Shown here in pieces: positions 39,473 through 48,964 of a DNA stretch of 64,000 bases. Within the stretch, counting starts at the first letter, position 1, and the number at the start of each line of letters is the position of its first letter. The translations under genes were made by a program, and so were the position numbers. Source of the stretch: Zelonia costaricensis (lineage: Eukaryota; Euglenozoa; Kinetoplastea; Trypanosomatida; Trypanosomatidae); the NCBI GenBank assembly GCA_030849075.1, contig JASAOO010003565.1:186001-250000 (forward strand). The letters run 5' to 3'. The notes below the pieces were generated by a model that saw nothing but the letters and a program-made list of their open reading frames with translations, was not told the DNA's origin and did not search any database.

Positions 39473-41833
39473 TTACTTGACCTGGGCTGGGGAACCGGTC
39501 TCCCGGTGATGAAGCGTCGTCTGGCACCCCCGCACCCACCCCTCTGCATTCGCAATGGGCGGGGGGACGGCGCGGCGCTTGATGCTCGGCAGCGACGCGC
39601 TGGAGGAGAGGTCGTCGTCGCGGCCCGCATCAGAGCTGTGGTTCCTGCGCTGCCGACTCGCACGAGCCCCGCCTTCCCGCGCCGGTGACAGCGACGGTGT
39701 GAACGACCGCGGCATGGGCGGCAGCGCGGCGCGCACCAGAGAGGTGGACGGCGGCCCCGCCTTGGCACTGCGAGGGGGGGTGCTGCCCACGTGGGTGGCC
39801 TCGGGCGGCTGCACCGGTTCCAGGTAGCGCGCGATGAAGGCGCGCAGGTGCGGCTCGGTTGGGTTGAGCTCTTTGCACGACAGCACGTCACGGAGGGCGT
39901 AGCGACCCTGGTTGAGTTTGAGCCGACAAAGGGCGCGGTGGTAGTAGAACTCGGGATTCAGCCGGTCCGTCTTGATGGCGTGCGTGAACTCCGACTCCGC
40001 CTCCTCCGGGCGGTCCATTGCGAACAGCTTGCGGCCCCACAGGTCGTGCAGCGCCGCGATGCGCTGCGTGGCGTCGGGCTGGTCCGGCACGAAGGAGAGC
40101 ACCGCCTCGTAGTCGGCCAGCGCCTCCTCGAAGGACTCCATCTTGGTGTAGCAGTCGCCGCGGGCGAGCAGCACGAGCACGTTGTCTGGCCGCCACTTGA
40201 GCGACTCAGAGTAGTAGGTCACAGCATCCTGAACATCCGTCTCACCCGCCAGCGACGACCCGATGCGGAAGAGCACCGCCGTCATCGCCTCGATCGCCTC
40301 CTTGTGCTCGCCGTTCGTCTCCCGCACGCACCGGAAGAGGTCCTTGATGCTCTTCTTCAGTTTCCCCGCAGCGAGGCTGAGCTGGGCGCGGCGAAAGAGC
40401 AGGTCAATGTCGTTGCCGTCGATGCCGAGGCAGCGTGTGATGCTCGCCTCGTCGTTGCTCGCCATCGCAGCGTCGCGGTACCGGGCGTAGGACTCGGTGA
40501 AGAGGTACTTGGCCACCGCAAGCGACGCACTCGCCGCCGACTCGCGAACTCCGCCAGGCCACGCGCTGGCCGCCAACGCCGTGACAGGCGAGCCGCGTTG
40601 GACGACCGCGACGGCACCGCGCACTGTTTCCTCGTCCGGCGGCGACGACGCAGCGCCGCTGGCGTCCGCCGGGCCGCTGGACTCCTGCTGCTCCAGGAGC
40701 ACGCGCGCCTTGCGGTAGGCCTGGCGGTTGCAGTAGAGCTGCACGAGCAGCGCCGCCGTCTGTGGCCGCCACTCTCGGAAGAGGTTAAAGTGGTCCTCCA
40801 GCAGCGCCTCCGCCTCCTCGTCGCGCTGCAGCGCCATCAAGTAGACTCCGCGGTGCAGCGCAATGGTGGGCTCGGCGAGGTACGGCGAGGTGCTTGGCAA
40901 GGACCTGGCCGCGTCGCCGCTGTGACTCGCACGCGCACCGGCGTGCAGCATCTCCAGCGCCTCGGTCGTGCACCGCAGCGCCTGCTCCACGTCGCCGACG
41001 TGGTAGAGGGAGAAGCCGAGGGCGTCCAGCACCCCCGCGAGGCGCTCGCGGATGTCCGCCAGCGTGAGCGCCGGAAGCACCACTGACGAGGCGGCCGGCG
41101 GTAGCTGCGGCGGCGGTGGGGCGGCTGGCGCAGGCACCTGCAGTGGCGGCGCAAACAACATCGGCGGCGCGTCCAGCTCGTTGAGCATGGCGGGCAGCGA
41201 GCTCTGCGGCTCAAACTCGTAGAGTGGCGACGCGGCGGCCGGCTCCGGGCTCTCGGCGTCCGCGATGGAAAGGTCCGAACCGCCGCTGCCCCCGCCAGCC
41301 GACATGGAGTCCCTGCTTGCCGCAAACAGCGCTGTCGCGGGCCGCGCATTGGAGGGGCGCTGCGGAGTGGCGACGATGACGGAGGAGAAGCGGGTTTCGC
41401 CATGGCCCGATGACGGGCTGCTCTGAGGCGGCTCTGGTGGGGCCGTTGCGACTGCCATGTCCACGCTCTGAAGCGTGTGCGAGGCGCCGCCGCTCGTCCG
41501 ATCCAGCGGCGCGTCCTCGGCCTCAGCGCGGCGGTAGTACTCGGCGGTCGACAGCTTGTCGAGTGTCCAGATTGCCCGGCGGTAGCACCGGATGGCGGAG
41601 CGGAGGTCGCAGAGAAAGATGTAGCACTCCGCCATGGCGACGATGGGCCGCACGTTCTCCGGGTCGAAGAAGCAGGCCTCTTGGAAGAGCTGGATCGCCT
41701 CGCAGACGCTGCCGCTCTGCAGCAGACGAAGCCCCGCTTCATGCTTTTCATGCATTTTGAAGGCCTTGATGGAGGCGGAGGCGGCCACGGCGGCGCCGCC
41801 AGCGCTAGATCCCGGAAAGCTGACCAGCGGCAT
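39473..41833 (-). CDS. TPR-repeat protein, TTC16-like
   Basis: The protein has 786 residues. A first TPR pair lies at about 28-92 (LLQSGSVCEAIQLFQEACFF, then a DPENVRPIVAMAECY helix pair). A Ser/Pro/Ala-rich linker follows at about 95-255. A second TPR block lies at about 258-350, and a third at about 450-710 includes DLLFRRAQLSLAAGKLKKSI, LVLLARGDCYTKMESFEEAL and FYYHRALCRLKLNQGRYALR. This split arrangement and the block ending in LSCKELNPTEPHLRAFI resemble vertebrate TTC16, whose cellular role is poorly defined. The tail is disordered and basic. TPRs mediate protein contacts, and a flagellar role is plausible but unproven. The Met at 41833 is directly preceded by a T/C tract without AG, so the Met at residue 27 is an alternative start. 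Confidence 0.8.
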   Translation of the reverse strand: MPLVSFPGSSAGGAAVAASASIKAFKMHEKHEAGLRLLQSGSVCEAIQLFQEACFFDPENVRPIVAMAECYIFLCDLRSAIRCYRRAIWTLDKLSTAEYYRRAEAEDAPLDRTSGGASHTLQSVDMAVATAPPEPPQSSPSSGHGETRFSSVIVATPQRPSNARPATALFAASRDSMSAGGGSGGSDLSIADAESPEPAAASPLYEFEPQSSLPAMLNELDAPPMLFAPPLQVPAPAAPPPPQLPPAASSVVLPALTLADIRERLAGVLDALGFSLYHVGDVEQALRCTTEALEMLHAGARASHSGDAARSLPSTSPYLAEPTIALHRGVYLMALQRDEEAEALLEDHFNLFREWRPQTAALLVQLYCNRQAYRKARVLLEQQESSGPADASGAASSPPDEETVRGAVAVVQRGSPVTALAASAWPGGVRESAASASLAVAKYLFTESYARYRDAAMASNDEASITRCLGIDGNDIDLLFRRAQLSLAAGKLKKSIKDLFRCVRETNGEHKEAIEAMTAVLFRIGSSLAGETDVQDAVTYYSESLKWRPDNVLVLLARGDCYTKMESFEEALADYEAVLSFVPDQPDATQRIAALHDLWGRKLFAMDRPEEAESEFTHAIKTDRLNPEFYYHRALCRLKLNQGRYALRDVLSCKELNPTEPHLRAFIARYLEPVQPPEATHVGSTPPRSAKAGPPSTSLVRAALPPMPRSFTPSLSPAREGGARASRQRRNHSSDAGRDDDLSSSASLPSIKRRAVPPPIANAEGWVRGCQTTLHHRETGSPAQVK

Positions 41834-42996
41834 GACGAACAAGACGAAAGCAAAACAGGAGAAAAAAAAAGATGCGGAAACGCCTTGCCAGAAAAGAAGA
41901 ACGTACAAAAGGGACGTGTCGAGCACAGCAGCGCGGCTGCGCGGAGCCCTTGTGTGGTACCCAAGACGTGTGGGCCAGTGTATGCGGGGGGCGGGGGGGG
42001 GGGGGCGTGCACGGAATAGCCACAGGGAGGGAGAAGCTGCGGCGCGTTTGTGTGTTGACGAGGAAAGAGGGGAGTGGGTGGGGAGAGCGGGTGGGAGCGG
42101 GAGAGGGAAATGGAGGTGGGGGAGAGAGCAGCACGTGCACAGCCGAGAACGGCGACCCGCACGCAAGACGGGCAACACAGCGACGTGGTGACGGAGCAGA
42201 TGGGGGAGCGGGGGAGGGGGAGCCGCTCGGAGACAGAGGAAAGGTCTAGGCGGGGCAATACTGCGCTCCTGCTGTCCACTGCATCGCTTTCCTTCGTCGT
42301 TTTCGTTGGCGCGTGAATGCTAAGGGCCCAGGGCGTGGCGGCAAGGTGAGCCGCCACTGCCGCAGAGGATCCAGCAGGCAATGCCGTTTGTGTGTGCGTG
42401 TGTGTGTGTGTGCGCGCCTCGCGCGAAACCCATCTTTTGCTTTACAGTGGCGTGAGCGTAGCACGCCGTATTACTCGCTTTGTGTGGGTGTACGCGTATC
42501 TTTCTTCTTTACGCCAGAAATGCCGGCACACGTGAGCCGCGCGCCAGCTGCGTGAGTCCACGTGGCCGCGTAGCGGCTCCACGCCTCTTCCTCCGCTCGA
42601 AGAACGTGCCTCGCCACGAGAGCTGTCGCAACTCTCGGCTGCGGTAGGCCTTCACACACGGGCGCGGCGAGCGTGCTGGCGAGGCGGAGAGGGGTAAAGC
42701 GGGAGGGAGGGGGAAGGGAAACGGGCAGCAGAGGCGGCGACGGGCCGGCTAGCAAGGGGGGAGGAGGGAGGGAGGGGGACGGCGGCACACCTAAGACAGG
42801 GAGAAACAAAAAAACCGTGGGCCCTACAGAGATGCGCCGCACACGTTTCTTCTGCTTTGTTTTTGCTGTTCCTTCTCTCCTCGACCAGGCACGGCGCCAC
42901 GAAAACTACGCCGAGCTCGCCAGCGACCGGGGCGTGGCGCTGCACGAGCGTCGGCGTGCTGGGTGCCGGAAAAGGCATGAGCCGGGCGAGCAACCG
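41834..42996. other. 1.2-kb intergenic spacer
   Basis: No credible gene is seen. It includes a G-rich run at about 41986-42006, a (GT)n run near 42390-42412 and purine tracts at 42700-42790. It holds the XRN 3' UTR and the TPR-protein 5' UTR. Confidence 0.6.
41884..41915 (-). promoter_or_regulatory. possible spliced-leader acceptor for the TPR gene
   Basis: On the minus strand a T/C stretch (about 41912-41892) leads to TCTGGCAAG with the G at 41884, giving a 50-base 5' UTR. A stronger pyrimidine tract lies between this site and the ATG, so a later AG inside the ORF is also possible. Confidence 0.3.
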
Positions 42997-45696
42997 TCAC
43001 GCAGCTGACCTCTTGAGTTTCTTCTGGAGATCGCGACGCGTCTCGCGGCGCTCGCGCTCTCGCTGGAGATGGCTCGACGCGCCGGCCGACTTCGCCTGCT
43101 CCACGCGGCGCTCGGGCTCCTTCGCCTTGCTGCCCTTTGCCCTCTTGGCCTTCTCCTCCTTCGCGCGGTGGTGCTTGTCGTGACTGCGATGCGTCGCTGT
43201 GCCGACGGGCGCGGCAGAAACAGGAGCTGCAGTGACCGCGGCTGCGGCGGCCTCAGCGTGCTCCAGTTTCTCGGCGCGGTTGCGCCGCTTGCCTCCCCGC
43301 TTGGTCGGCTTCAGCTTCTTCTCGGTGGCCGGGTCAGCAGCCGCAAGAATGCCGACTTGCAAGTCCGCCGTCACGTCCGCATCGCTGCGGCGGCGCTTGT
43401 GGTTGTGGCGGCGGTCCTTCTTGTCCGTCCCCGCCGTCGCCGCTGCAGCGACGTCGCCCGGGACGACGGCGCTGCTCGGACTGGGGCTGCGCTTCCGCTT
43501 CCTCCTCTCGGTCGCCTGCCGCTTCGCCGATGCCACCGCCTTGGCCTTGCTGCGCTCCTCGCCGAGCAGGATGGGCCGGTAGTCGGCTTGCGTGCTCAGC
43601 TCGTAGCGGTACTGGTTGACGTGGTTCGTGGCGATGGCGGCGCCGTAGCGGGTGGCCTTGGCAATGCCGGGGTCGGGGCACTGCAGCGCCTCGTGCCGCG
43701 GCCACTCCGCCTCGTAGCGGCCGACGCGGCCCGCCACCGGCATGCTGGCCGCCACGGAGGCCGGGATCGGGGCCACGGGCGGGGCGAGGCCCGTGGCGGG
43801 CGGCAGGGCGCTGTTGCCGGGCCCGGTGAGCGCGTCGAGGTGCTTGGCCAGCGGCGTCGACTCGTGGCAGTAGAGAAAGGTGCTGCCAAAGTCCTCCTCC
43901 AGCTCCACCAGCTCGCGGCACGCCGTGCTGAGGGCCTCGCAGTTGATGAAGGGAATGCGCAGCACCCCCTGGTACGAGAAGTTCGCCTCGCTGAAGTCGA
44001 CGTCGACCATGTCGGGGTAGAACTTGCCCAGCACCGACTCCGGGTCGTTGACGGCCTCATGCAGCTCCTCCGGCAGCGCGTGGACGCTCAGCCGAGGCAG
44101 CACGGCGAGAAGCTGCTCGATCGGGTGCAGCGGGGCACTCATGCGCATCTCGACGTTGACGCCCGCCGTGAAGCCGGCGAGGTCCTGCAGCAGCGGCGCG
44201 TAGTGGTACGGGAAGTACCACTCCCACGACGGACACCCCTTCGTGTAGTACCGCATGACCCACTGCATGCCACGCAGGTACTCGGCGCAGCAGAGCCGCA
44301 CGTGGTTCTCGAAGACCGGTCGGTTGGACGCCGGGTCCCAGCCGAACTTGCTCTGGTAGTAGGCGTCGCGGTACGACTTGTCAAGGTACGAGAAGGTGAG
44401 GGGCTGCTTGTCGGCCACGAGGCGCACCCCCTCCTTCCGCACGGCGGCCATGAGGCTGAGCAGTGCATCGCTCACCACCTGCGCGTTGCTGCCATCCGAC
44501 TGCAGCGTCTCCAGCGTCTCCGGCACCTTCTCCTCCGTCTTGGTCACGCGCTCCTCGACGTGCTGCTTTGCCCGCTCCTTGCCGCGCAGAACGCCGTGGT
44601 ACTCCTTCGTCAGCTTTCCCATGCACTTGGCGGCAAAGTTGCGCAGGAAGGTGTGCAGGTTGGCGTAGTTGACCTCGCCAAGCTGGGTGAGGTAGCCGTG
44701 CAGGGCGTGGTCGCGCACGTAGTGGTCCAGCAGCATCTCAATCCCGCGCGTCTTGATCGAGACGAGCGGCACGTGCGGCAGGAAGTCGTTGCCGACGAAG
44801 AAGCAGAGGAAGATGAAGTCGTCGATGACGCGCTCGAACTGCATGTCCGGGATGTGTTCAAAGTCCTTCATGAGCTTCTCGCGGTACCGGCTGAGGTTGA
44901 AGTAGCAGAAGCGGTTGTGGTCTGGCTGGAAGGTGTCGGTGAGCTGGTTGCGCAAGATGGACACGTGCTTCTCGTGCGTCGACAGGCCGAGGCAGATGAG
45001 GTCGGCGTCCATGCCGTGGATGACGTGGGAGGTGTTGTAGTCGTACCCGGGCTGCGACCGCAAGCCGCGAATGTACTGCATGATCTTGTGCTCCCCCTCG
45101 CCAGGGACGTGGGCGTCGGAGAAGACGACGGTGAGGTGCCGCCAGGCGGCGTCCTCGTTCAGCTTCTTCATTATGTACCACTCAAGGGCGAGAGCCACGC
45201 GTTCCATGAAGGCCGTGGACGGCGTGATGACGTTGTGATCCCACCGCTCGCGCACCCGTGGGCGCGGCAGCTTGTACTCGGCGACGATGCGGTCCGCGCA
45301 GGCGTTCGAGATGGCGTCGCTCTCGAGTCGCTCGTCCGCGGCGCGGAAGCGGCGGCTGCGCTGCTGGTTCATCTTGCTGCGCGGGGCGACGCCGTCGATG
45401 CACAGCACGAGGCATTTCTTGGGTCGCACGACGCGGACGAGCAAGTCGAGCTGGTCAAACATGCGCTCAAACATCTCCTCCTCCGTCTCCGGCTCCGGCA
45501 GCGGGGCCGTGTCGTGGCAGCAGGGGTGAATGAGCCCGTTCATGTCCACGTAGAAGTTGTCGTACACGTACGCGCTGGCGTGACTCGGCGGCAGGGCGTG
45601 GCCCTTGAAGGCCGCGTCGACGACATCCTGCGGAATGTCATCGATGCAGTCGCCGTACCACCGCTGCAGCCACAGGAAAAAACCTGCGATGCCCAT
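42997..45696 (-). CDS. XRN-family 5'-3' exoribonuclease
   Basis: The protein has 899 residues. Conserved region 1 spans about 1-260, with the acidic active-site series visible: YVDMNGLIHPC around Asp51-His57, CIDGVAPRSKMNQQRSRRF near 100, PGEGEHKIMQYIRGL near 200 and HGMDADLICLGL near 230. Conserved region 2 follows at about 290-600, ending with RGMQWVMRYYTKGCPSWEWY and HYAPLLQDL. The last 200 residues are Lys/Arg/Ala-rich and probably disordered, with nuclear-type basic clusters (KRKRSP, HNHKRRRSD, KRGGKRRNR). XRN enzymes degrade 5'-monophosphorylated RNA. Trypanosomatids have four (XRNA-XRND). The basic tail suggests a nuclear form, but I cannot assign the letter. The extreme N-terminus (MGIAGFFLWL) departs from the usual MGVPxFFRW. 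The start is supported by an acceptor 31 bases upstream. Confidence 0.92.
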   Translation of the reverse strand: MGIAGFFLWLQRWYGDCIDDIPQDVVDAAFKGHALPPSHASAYVYDNFYVDMNGLIHPCCHDTAPLPEPETEEEMFERMFDQLDLLVRVVRPKKCLVLCIDGVAPRSKMNQQRSRRFRAADERLESDAISNACADRIVAEYKLPRPRVRERWDHNVITPSTAFMERVALALEWYIMKKLNEDAAWRHLTVVFSDAHVPGEGEHKIMQYIRGLRSQPGYDYNTSHVIHGMDADLICLGLSTHEKHVSILRNQLTDTFQPDHNRFCYFNLSRYREKLMKDFEHIPDMQFERVIDDFIFLCFFVGNDFLPHVPLVSIKTRGIEMLLDHYVRDHALHGYLTQLGEVNYANLHTFLRNFAAKCMGKLTKEYHGVLRGKERAKQHVEERVTKTEEKVPETLETLQSDGSNAQVVSDALLSLMAAVRKEGVRLVADKQPLTFSYLDKSYRDAYYQSKFGWDPASNRPVFENHVRLCCAEYLRGMQWVMRYYTKGCPSWEWYFPYHYAPLLQDLAGFTAGVNVEMRMSAPLHPIEQLLAVLPRLSVHALPEELHEAVNDPESVLGKFYPDMVDVDFSEANFSYQGVLRIPFINCEALSTACRELVELEEDFGSTFLYCHESTPLAKHLDALTGPGNSALPPATGLAPPVAPIPASVAASMPVAGRVGRYEAEWPRHEALQCPDPGIAKATRYGAAIATNHVNQYRYELSTQADYRPILLGEERSKAKAVASAKRQATERRKRKRSPSPSSAVVPGDVAAAATAGTDKKDRRHNHKRRRSDADVTADLQVGILAAADPATEKKLKPTKRGGKRRNRAEKLEHAEAAAAAVTAAPVSAAPVGTATHRSHDKHHRAKEEKAKRAKGSKAKEPERRVEQAKSAGASSHLQRERERRETRRDLQKKLKRSAA

Positions 45697-46693
45697 TATC
45701 ACACTCCACGAGGAGGGGAGCGAGGGACTAGGCAGGGGAAGGGGGAAGGGGGGTGACGTGGGAGCGGTGAATACCAAACAAGAATCACCAGGTGGCAAAG
45801 AGGCTACCCGTTGTCGTCGCACGCCAAAGCGAGGGCGAAGGAACACAGGAGAGAGCAGCCCCCCGGCTGGGCGTGTCTCCCTTCTTTGTTTGTTTGTTTT
45901 TTTGTGCGATGCGCAGGCGAGTGCCTGGGGCGATACACTTGCAGGGATTCTAGGTGTCCTTGTGAGGACTGTGGAAAGCGCCGGGGTGTGTGATGCCGCG
46001 TATGAGGCAACAAAGCGTGGGTCTCTTGGGACAGAGCGGCCTCTACGGGAGGGCGACAGGCGGCGGAGGAGGGGGGGGAAGTGCGTGCGGATTCTGAATG
46101 GAGACCGGTGTTGGCCATGCAACCCACGCGCTGTCCTCTCTTGGCGGGGGTAGGTGCGGGTGTGTGGTAGGGGCGACGTGTGTACGCGTAAGAGGGGCGG
46201 AGGGGCAGGAGAGGTGGAGAGGGTTCGATGGGTTTGTCGTCGTGAGAGTCGTCGTATCGTGGCGCAAAGAACAAAAAGGGCAAAACAGGGGGGGATGTAG
46301 AGGATGCGGCAGCCGGGAAGCCAGGAAGCTACGCCGTACGCTTACGGGGGGGGGGCGGCTCTGGAAGACGCGCGCGGCAGTAGGACTGGTAGGCGCGCAC
46401 AGGCGCGCCAGGTCCGCGTGCTGTGTGTTTGTGTGTGTGTGTTTGTGGTCTGCTCAGCTAGCGAGAAGGCAAAAGGCTACACACACAAGTTCGATGGAAC
46501 TCCACTTCGGTCCTTTTCTTCCTGTCAACTTGCCTTCTCCGACGAATTCTTGGGCGAATGCACGTGAAACGGTGCGCGACCGGCGTTCCGGAAAGCTGCC
46601 ATCAGCACAAGAGCGCCGTCGTCCAAAAAAGGGACGCCCCACGCCGCGACTCGATCATCGAGAGGGGCAAAGCTGGCAAGCGTGACGGCGTGG
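45697..46693. other. 1-kb intergenic spacer
   Basis: No credible gene is seen. It contains a TTTG repeat at about 45883-45903, G runs at 46071-46077 and 46347-46355, and a (GT)n run near 46430-46445. It holds the 3' UTR of the coiled-coil gene and the XRN 5' UTR. Confidence 0.6.
45728..45762 (-). promoter_or_regulatory. probable spliced-leader acceptor for the XRN gene
   Basis: The minus strand has a dense C/T tract (45762-45735) ending in CCTGCCTAG with the G at 45728, 31 bases before the ATG at 45696. Confidence 0.55.
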
Positions 46694-47767
46694 TCACGGC
46701 GAAACGTCAGGGTGGAACGTCCACAGCAGCTGCGACAGCCGGATCAGCTTCAGCGCTGTCGCACGCGGGTCCAGCACGTCGGCGCCGTCGTACGCCTGCA
46801 ACAGGGCCCGGACCCTCTCCACCAGGAACAGGCGCCGCTCCTCCACCGCCTGGAGCGCCACCTCGTGCTGGTGCACCAGCGCCGCCAGCTCCTCCTTGCC
46901 AGCCTTTGACATGTCTTGCTTCTCCTGCTGATGCACGGCTTTCATGTCGAGCAGCGCCGCGGCCTGCCGCGTGCGCAGGGCCTGCAGCCGCAGGACATGG
47001 TGCTGGGTGGTATCGCGGTGCAGGGCCTGCTGCTCCTGCTTTTCTAAACGGCGGAGCTGCCCCTGCACCCGCTCCGCCTCGCGATAACGTCGCTGGTGGA
47101 GAAACTGCTGCAGCTCCGCCTGCAGCCGCTGCACTTCAGAAGACGACGACAGAGAGGCCGATGGCGTTGTGAGTGGGCGACCGGCGTCTGCGGCGCCTCG
47201 CTCAGCTCGCATACGGGCCTCCTCGCGCTCCACCTCTGCAGCGTGGTGCTGCGCCGCCGCCGCGAGCATCGCGGAGGCGTGGTGGTTGTAGGCGGTCATT
47301 TTGGACCGCCAGTGCTGGCGCAGGTCCAGCTGCTGCAGCCGCTGGCGGTCGAGCAGGCCCTGCCGCGTCCGCTCCGCCACGGCATTCGCCTCGGTGCTGA
47401 CACGCCGCGCGAGGAGGCGGAGCGTCTTCTCCATGCGCTGCAGGCACGACTGAGCACGGCGAAAAAGTCCGGCCCGGGCACACTCCTCGCGCGCGCCGTC
47501 GAGGGCGGTGAGGTAGGCCTCCACCTCGAGCATGTCCGCCTGCCAGCGGCGCTGCGTGACGGCCCCGTCCTCGGGCTCCGCCGAGGCCAGCGCATTGCTG
47601 GCGCGCGCCGCGTCCACAAGAAAAAAGTCGCCCAGTCCCGGGGGCTGCGCGGCGGGGGACGAGCCGGCGTTTGCGTCGGGGATGAGCCGCGGCACGACGT
47701 CATCGGGAGCGTGCTCGTCGGGGTGCATCGCTGGCCGCGCGGTCTCAACGCCGTAGCTGTCGTGCAT
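46694..47767 (-). CDS. coiled-coil protein of unknown function
   Basis: The product has 357 residues. The first 70 are Pro/Ala-rich and lack structure. From about residue 75 to 335 the sequence is almost continuous heptad-like helix rich in Glu, Arg, Gln and Leu (for example LQAELQQFLHQRRYREAERV and KAGKEELAALVHQHEVALQA). The C-terminal 30 residues (TALKLIRLSQLLWTFHPDVSP) form a compact, conserved-looking end. There is no signal peptide, TM helix or catalytic motif. The general pattern is that of cytoskeletal or flagellar structural proteins, but no family is recognised. The Met at 47767 is the first in the frame and lies 13 bases after a candidate acceptor. Confidence 0.7.
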   Translation of the reverse strand: MHDSYGVETARPAMHPDEHAPDDVVPRLIPDANAGSSPAAQPPGLGDFFLVDAARASNALASAEPEDGAVTQRRWQADMLEVEAYLTALDGAREECARAGLFRRAQSCLQRMEKTLRLLARRVSTEANAVAERTRQGLLDRQRLQQLDLRQHWRSKMTAYNHHASAMLAAAAQHHAAEVEREEARMRAERGAADAGRPLTTPSASLSSSSEVQRLQAELQQFLHQRRYREAERVQGQLRRLEKQEQQALHRDTTQHHVLRLQALRTRQAAALLDMKAVHQQEKQDMSKAGKEELAALVHQHEVALQAVEERRLFLVERVRALLQAYDGADVLDPRATALKLIRLSQLLWTFHPDVSP

Positions 47768-48964
47768 CCTTTTTTTTTTTCTTTTTGCAGTGAGCAGCAG
47801 AGCGAGGTTGACACAAGTCGAAGAGGGTAAAGGGCAATGCTGAAGACACGCTCAAACGCACAGTGAGTCGGGAGATGGAGGTGAGGAGGGTGGTGAGGAT
47901 CTAGACGCGCGCGGCGGTAGGACAGGGTTGGCGCGTCGTTGAGCACGGCACTTCCTCTCTGGCGCCCTCGCAGCGAGCAGCAGCCCGACCCGTCGCGGCA
48001 GTGGCGCGGGAGAAGGGGGGTGCACGGCTTGAGTCCGCCTGCGCATGTGTGAGTGAAGGTGCGGGGAGTTGAGAAGAGGAAGGGGAAGCACGCACGCAAG
48101 CCGCGGGTGGGTTGAGAAACGAAGGAGGAGGAGGAAAAAAAAAAGGGAGGGTGACGGTCACGAAGGGGGGTAGAAGGCGGTCGCGTTGACGAGGACGGGA
48201 GGGAAAACGCAAGGGAAAGGCGAGTAGTCGTCGTCCGTGCCGCACGCCGTGTTGGAGACTAGGCGTCGACGGTCGCCAGTCGCAGGACCAGCGTCGAGTG
48301 CGCAACTGCGCTGTTGCTGGCATGGGTCAATGCAGTTCGTGTGTGTGTGGGGGGGGGTTTCTTCTTGCACAAATGGCGGCAGCAGGGGAAGCAGCCGCGG
48401 CTGCGTGAGCGCTTCACCGAGCTTGTGCCGTTTGCTGCCTCGTTGCTGTTGCTGCTTTTTTTGTTTTTTTTTTCCGTCGACGGGCGTGTGTCCGCTGGTG
48501 TGTCTTCGCGTGGCATGCATGAAAGATCGAGAGGGAAGGGGAAAAGAAAAAAAAGGAAGCCGAGCGTCAATTTGCGGCTGTTCGCCGTCGGGGTATGTAC
48601 ATACAACGCAACAAGGAGGTGGTCGTCCTTTTTTTCTTCATCTTCCTGCTGTCGGCGACAGCAGCGCTCCGTCCTCTCCGGATGCGCGCACCACCACCCC
48701 TCCCCTCCTCGCCAGCGTCGGCCAGCATAGAGGGGAAAAGGGGGAGGGGAGGAGTCAGTGTGCGCAAGGAGGAGCGCAAGGGCCCGCCAAGCACGGGCGC
48801 TGCGCTGAGTGGCTTACATGAACCCCCTCTCCAGAGAAAAAAAAACGAGCAGGTGGACAAGTTTGTGTCTGAGCACGCGTGTATGTGTGTGTGTGTGTGT
48901 GTGTGATTTCGACAATTGAGCGGTGCTTCAACACTGCGAGGCGACCGCGGTGGGTTGCGGCGCT
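47768..48964. other. 1.2-kb intergenic spacer
   Basis: No credible gene is seen. It contains a T run at 47769-47780, A runs at 48135-48144 and 48838-48845, a T-rich patch at 48457-48474 and a (GT)n run at 48886-48904. It holds the MORN-protein 3' UTR and the coiled-coil gene's 5' UTR. Confidence 0.6.
47781..47848 (-). promoter_or_regulatory. possible spliced-leader acceptor for the coiled-coil gene
   Basis: On the minus strand a moderately C/T-rich stretch with no internal AG (47848-47790) ends at CACTGCAAAAAG with the G at 47781, 13 bases before the ATG at 47767. Confidence 0.4.

Noticed and set aside
43069..45756. 895-codon open frame on the plus strand, antisense to the XRN gene
   Set aside because: It is fully overlapped by the real gene. 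High G+C in third codon positions removes stops from the antisense frame. Its translation is Leu/Val/Arg/Ala/His-biased with no domain. The same applies to plus-strand frames at 19304-21160, 23595-25646, 34218-36044, 39791-41086 and 48923-50578.
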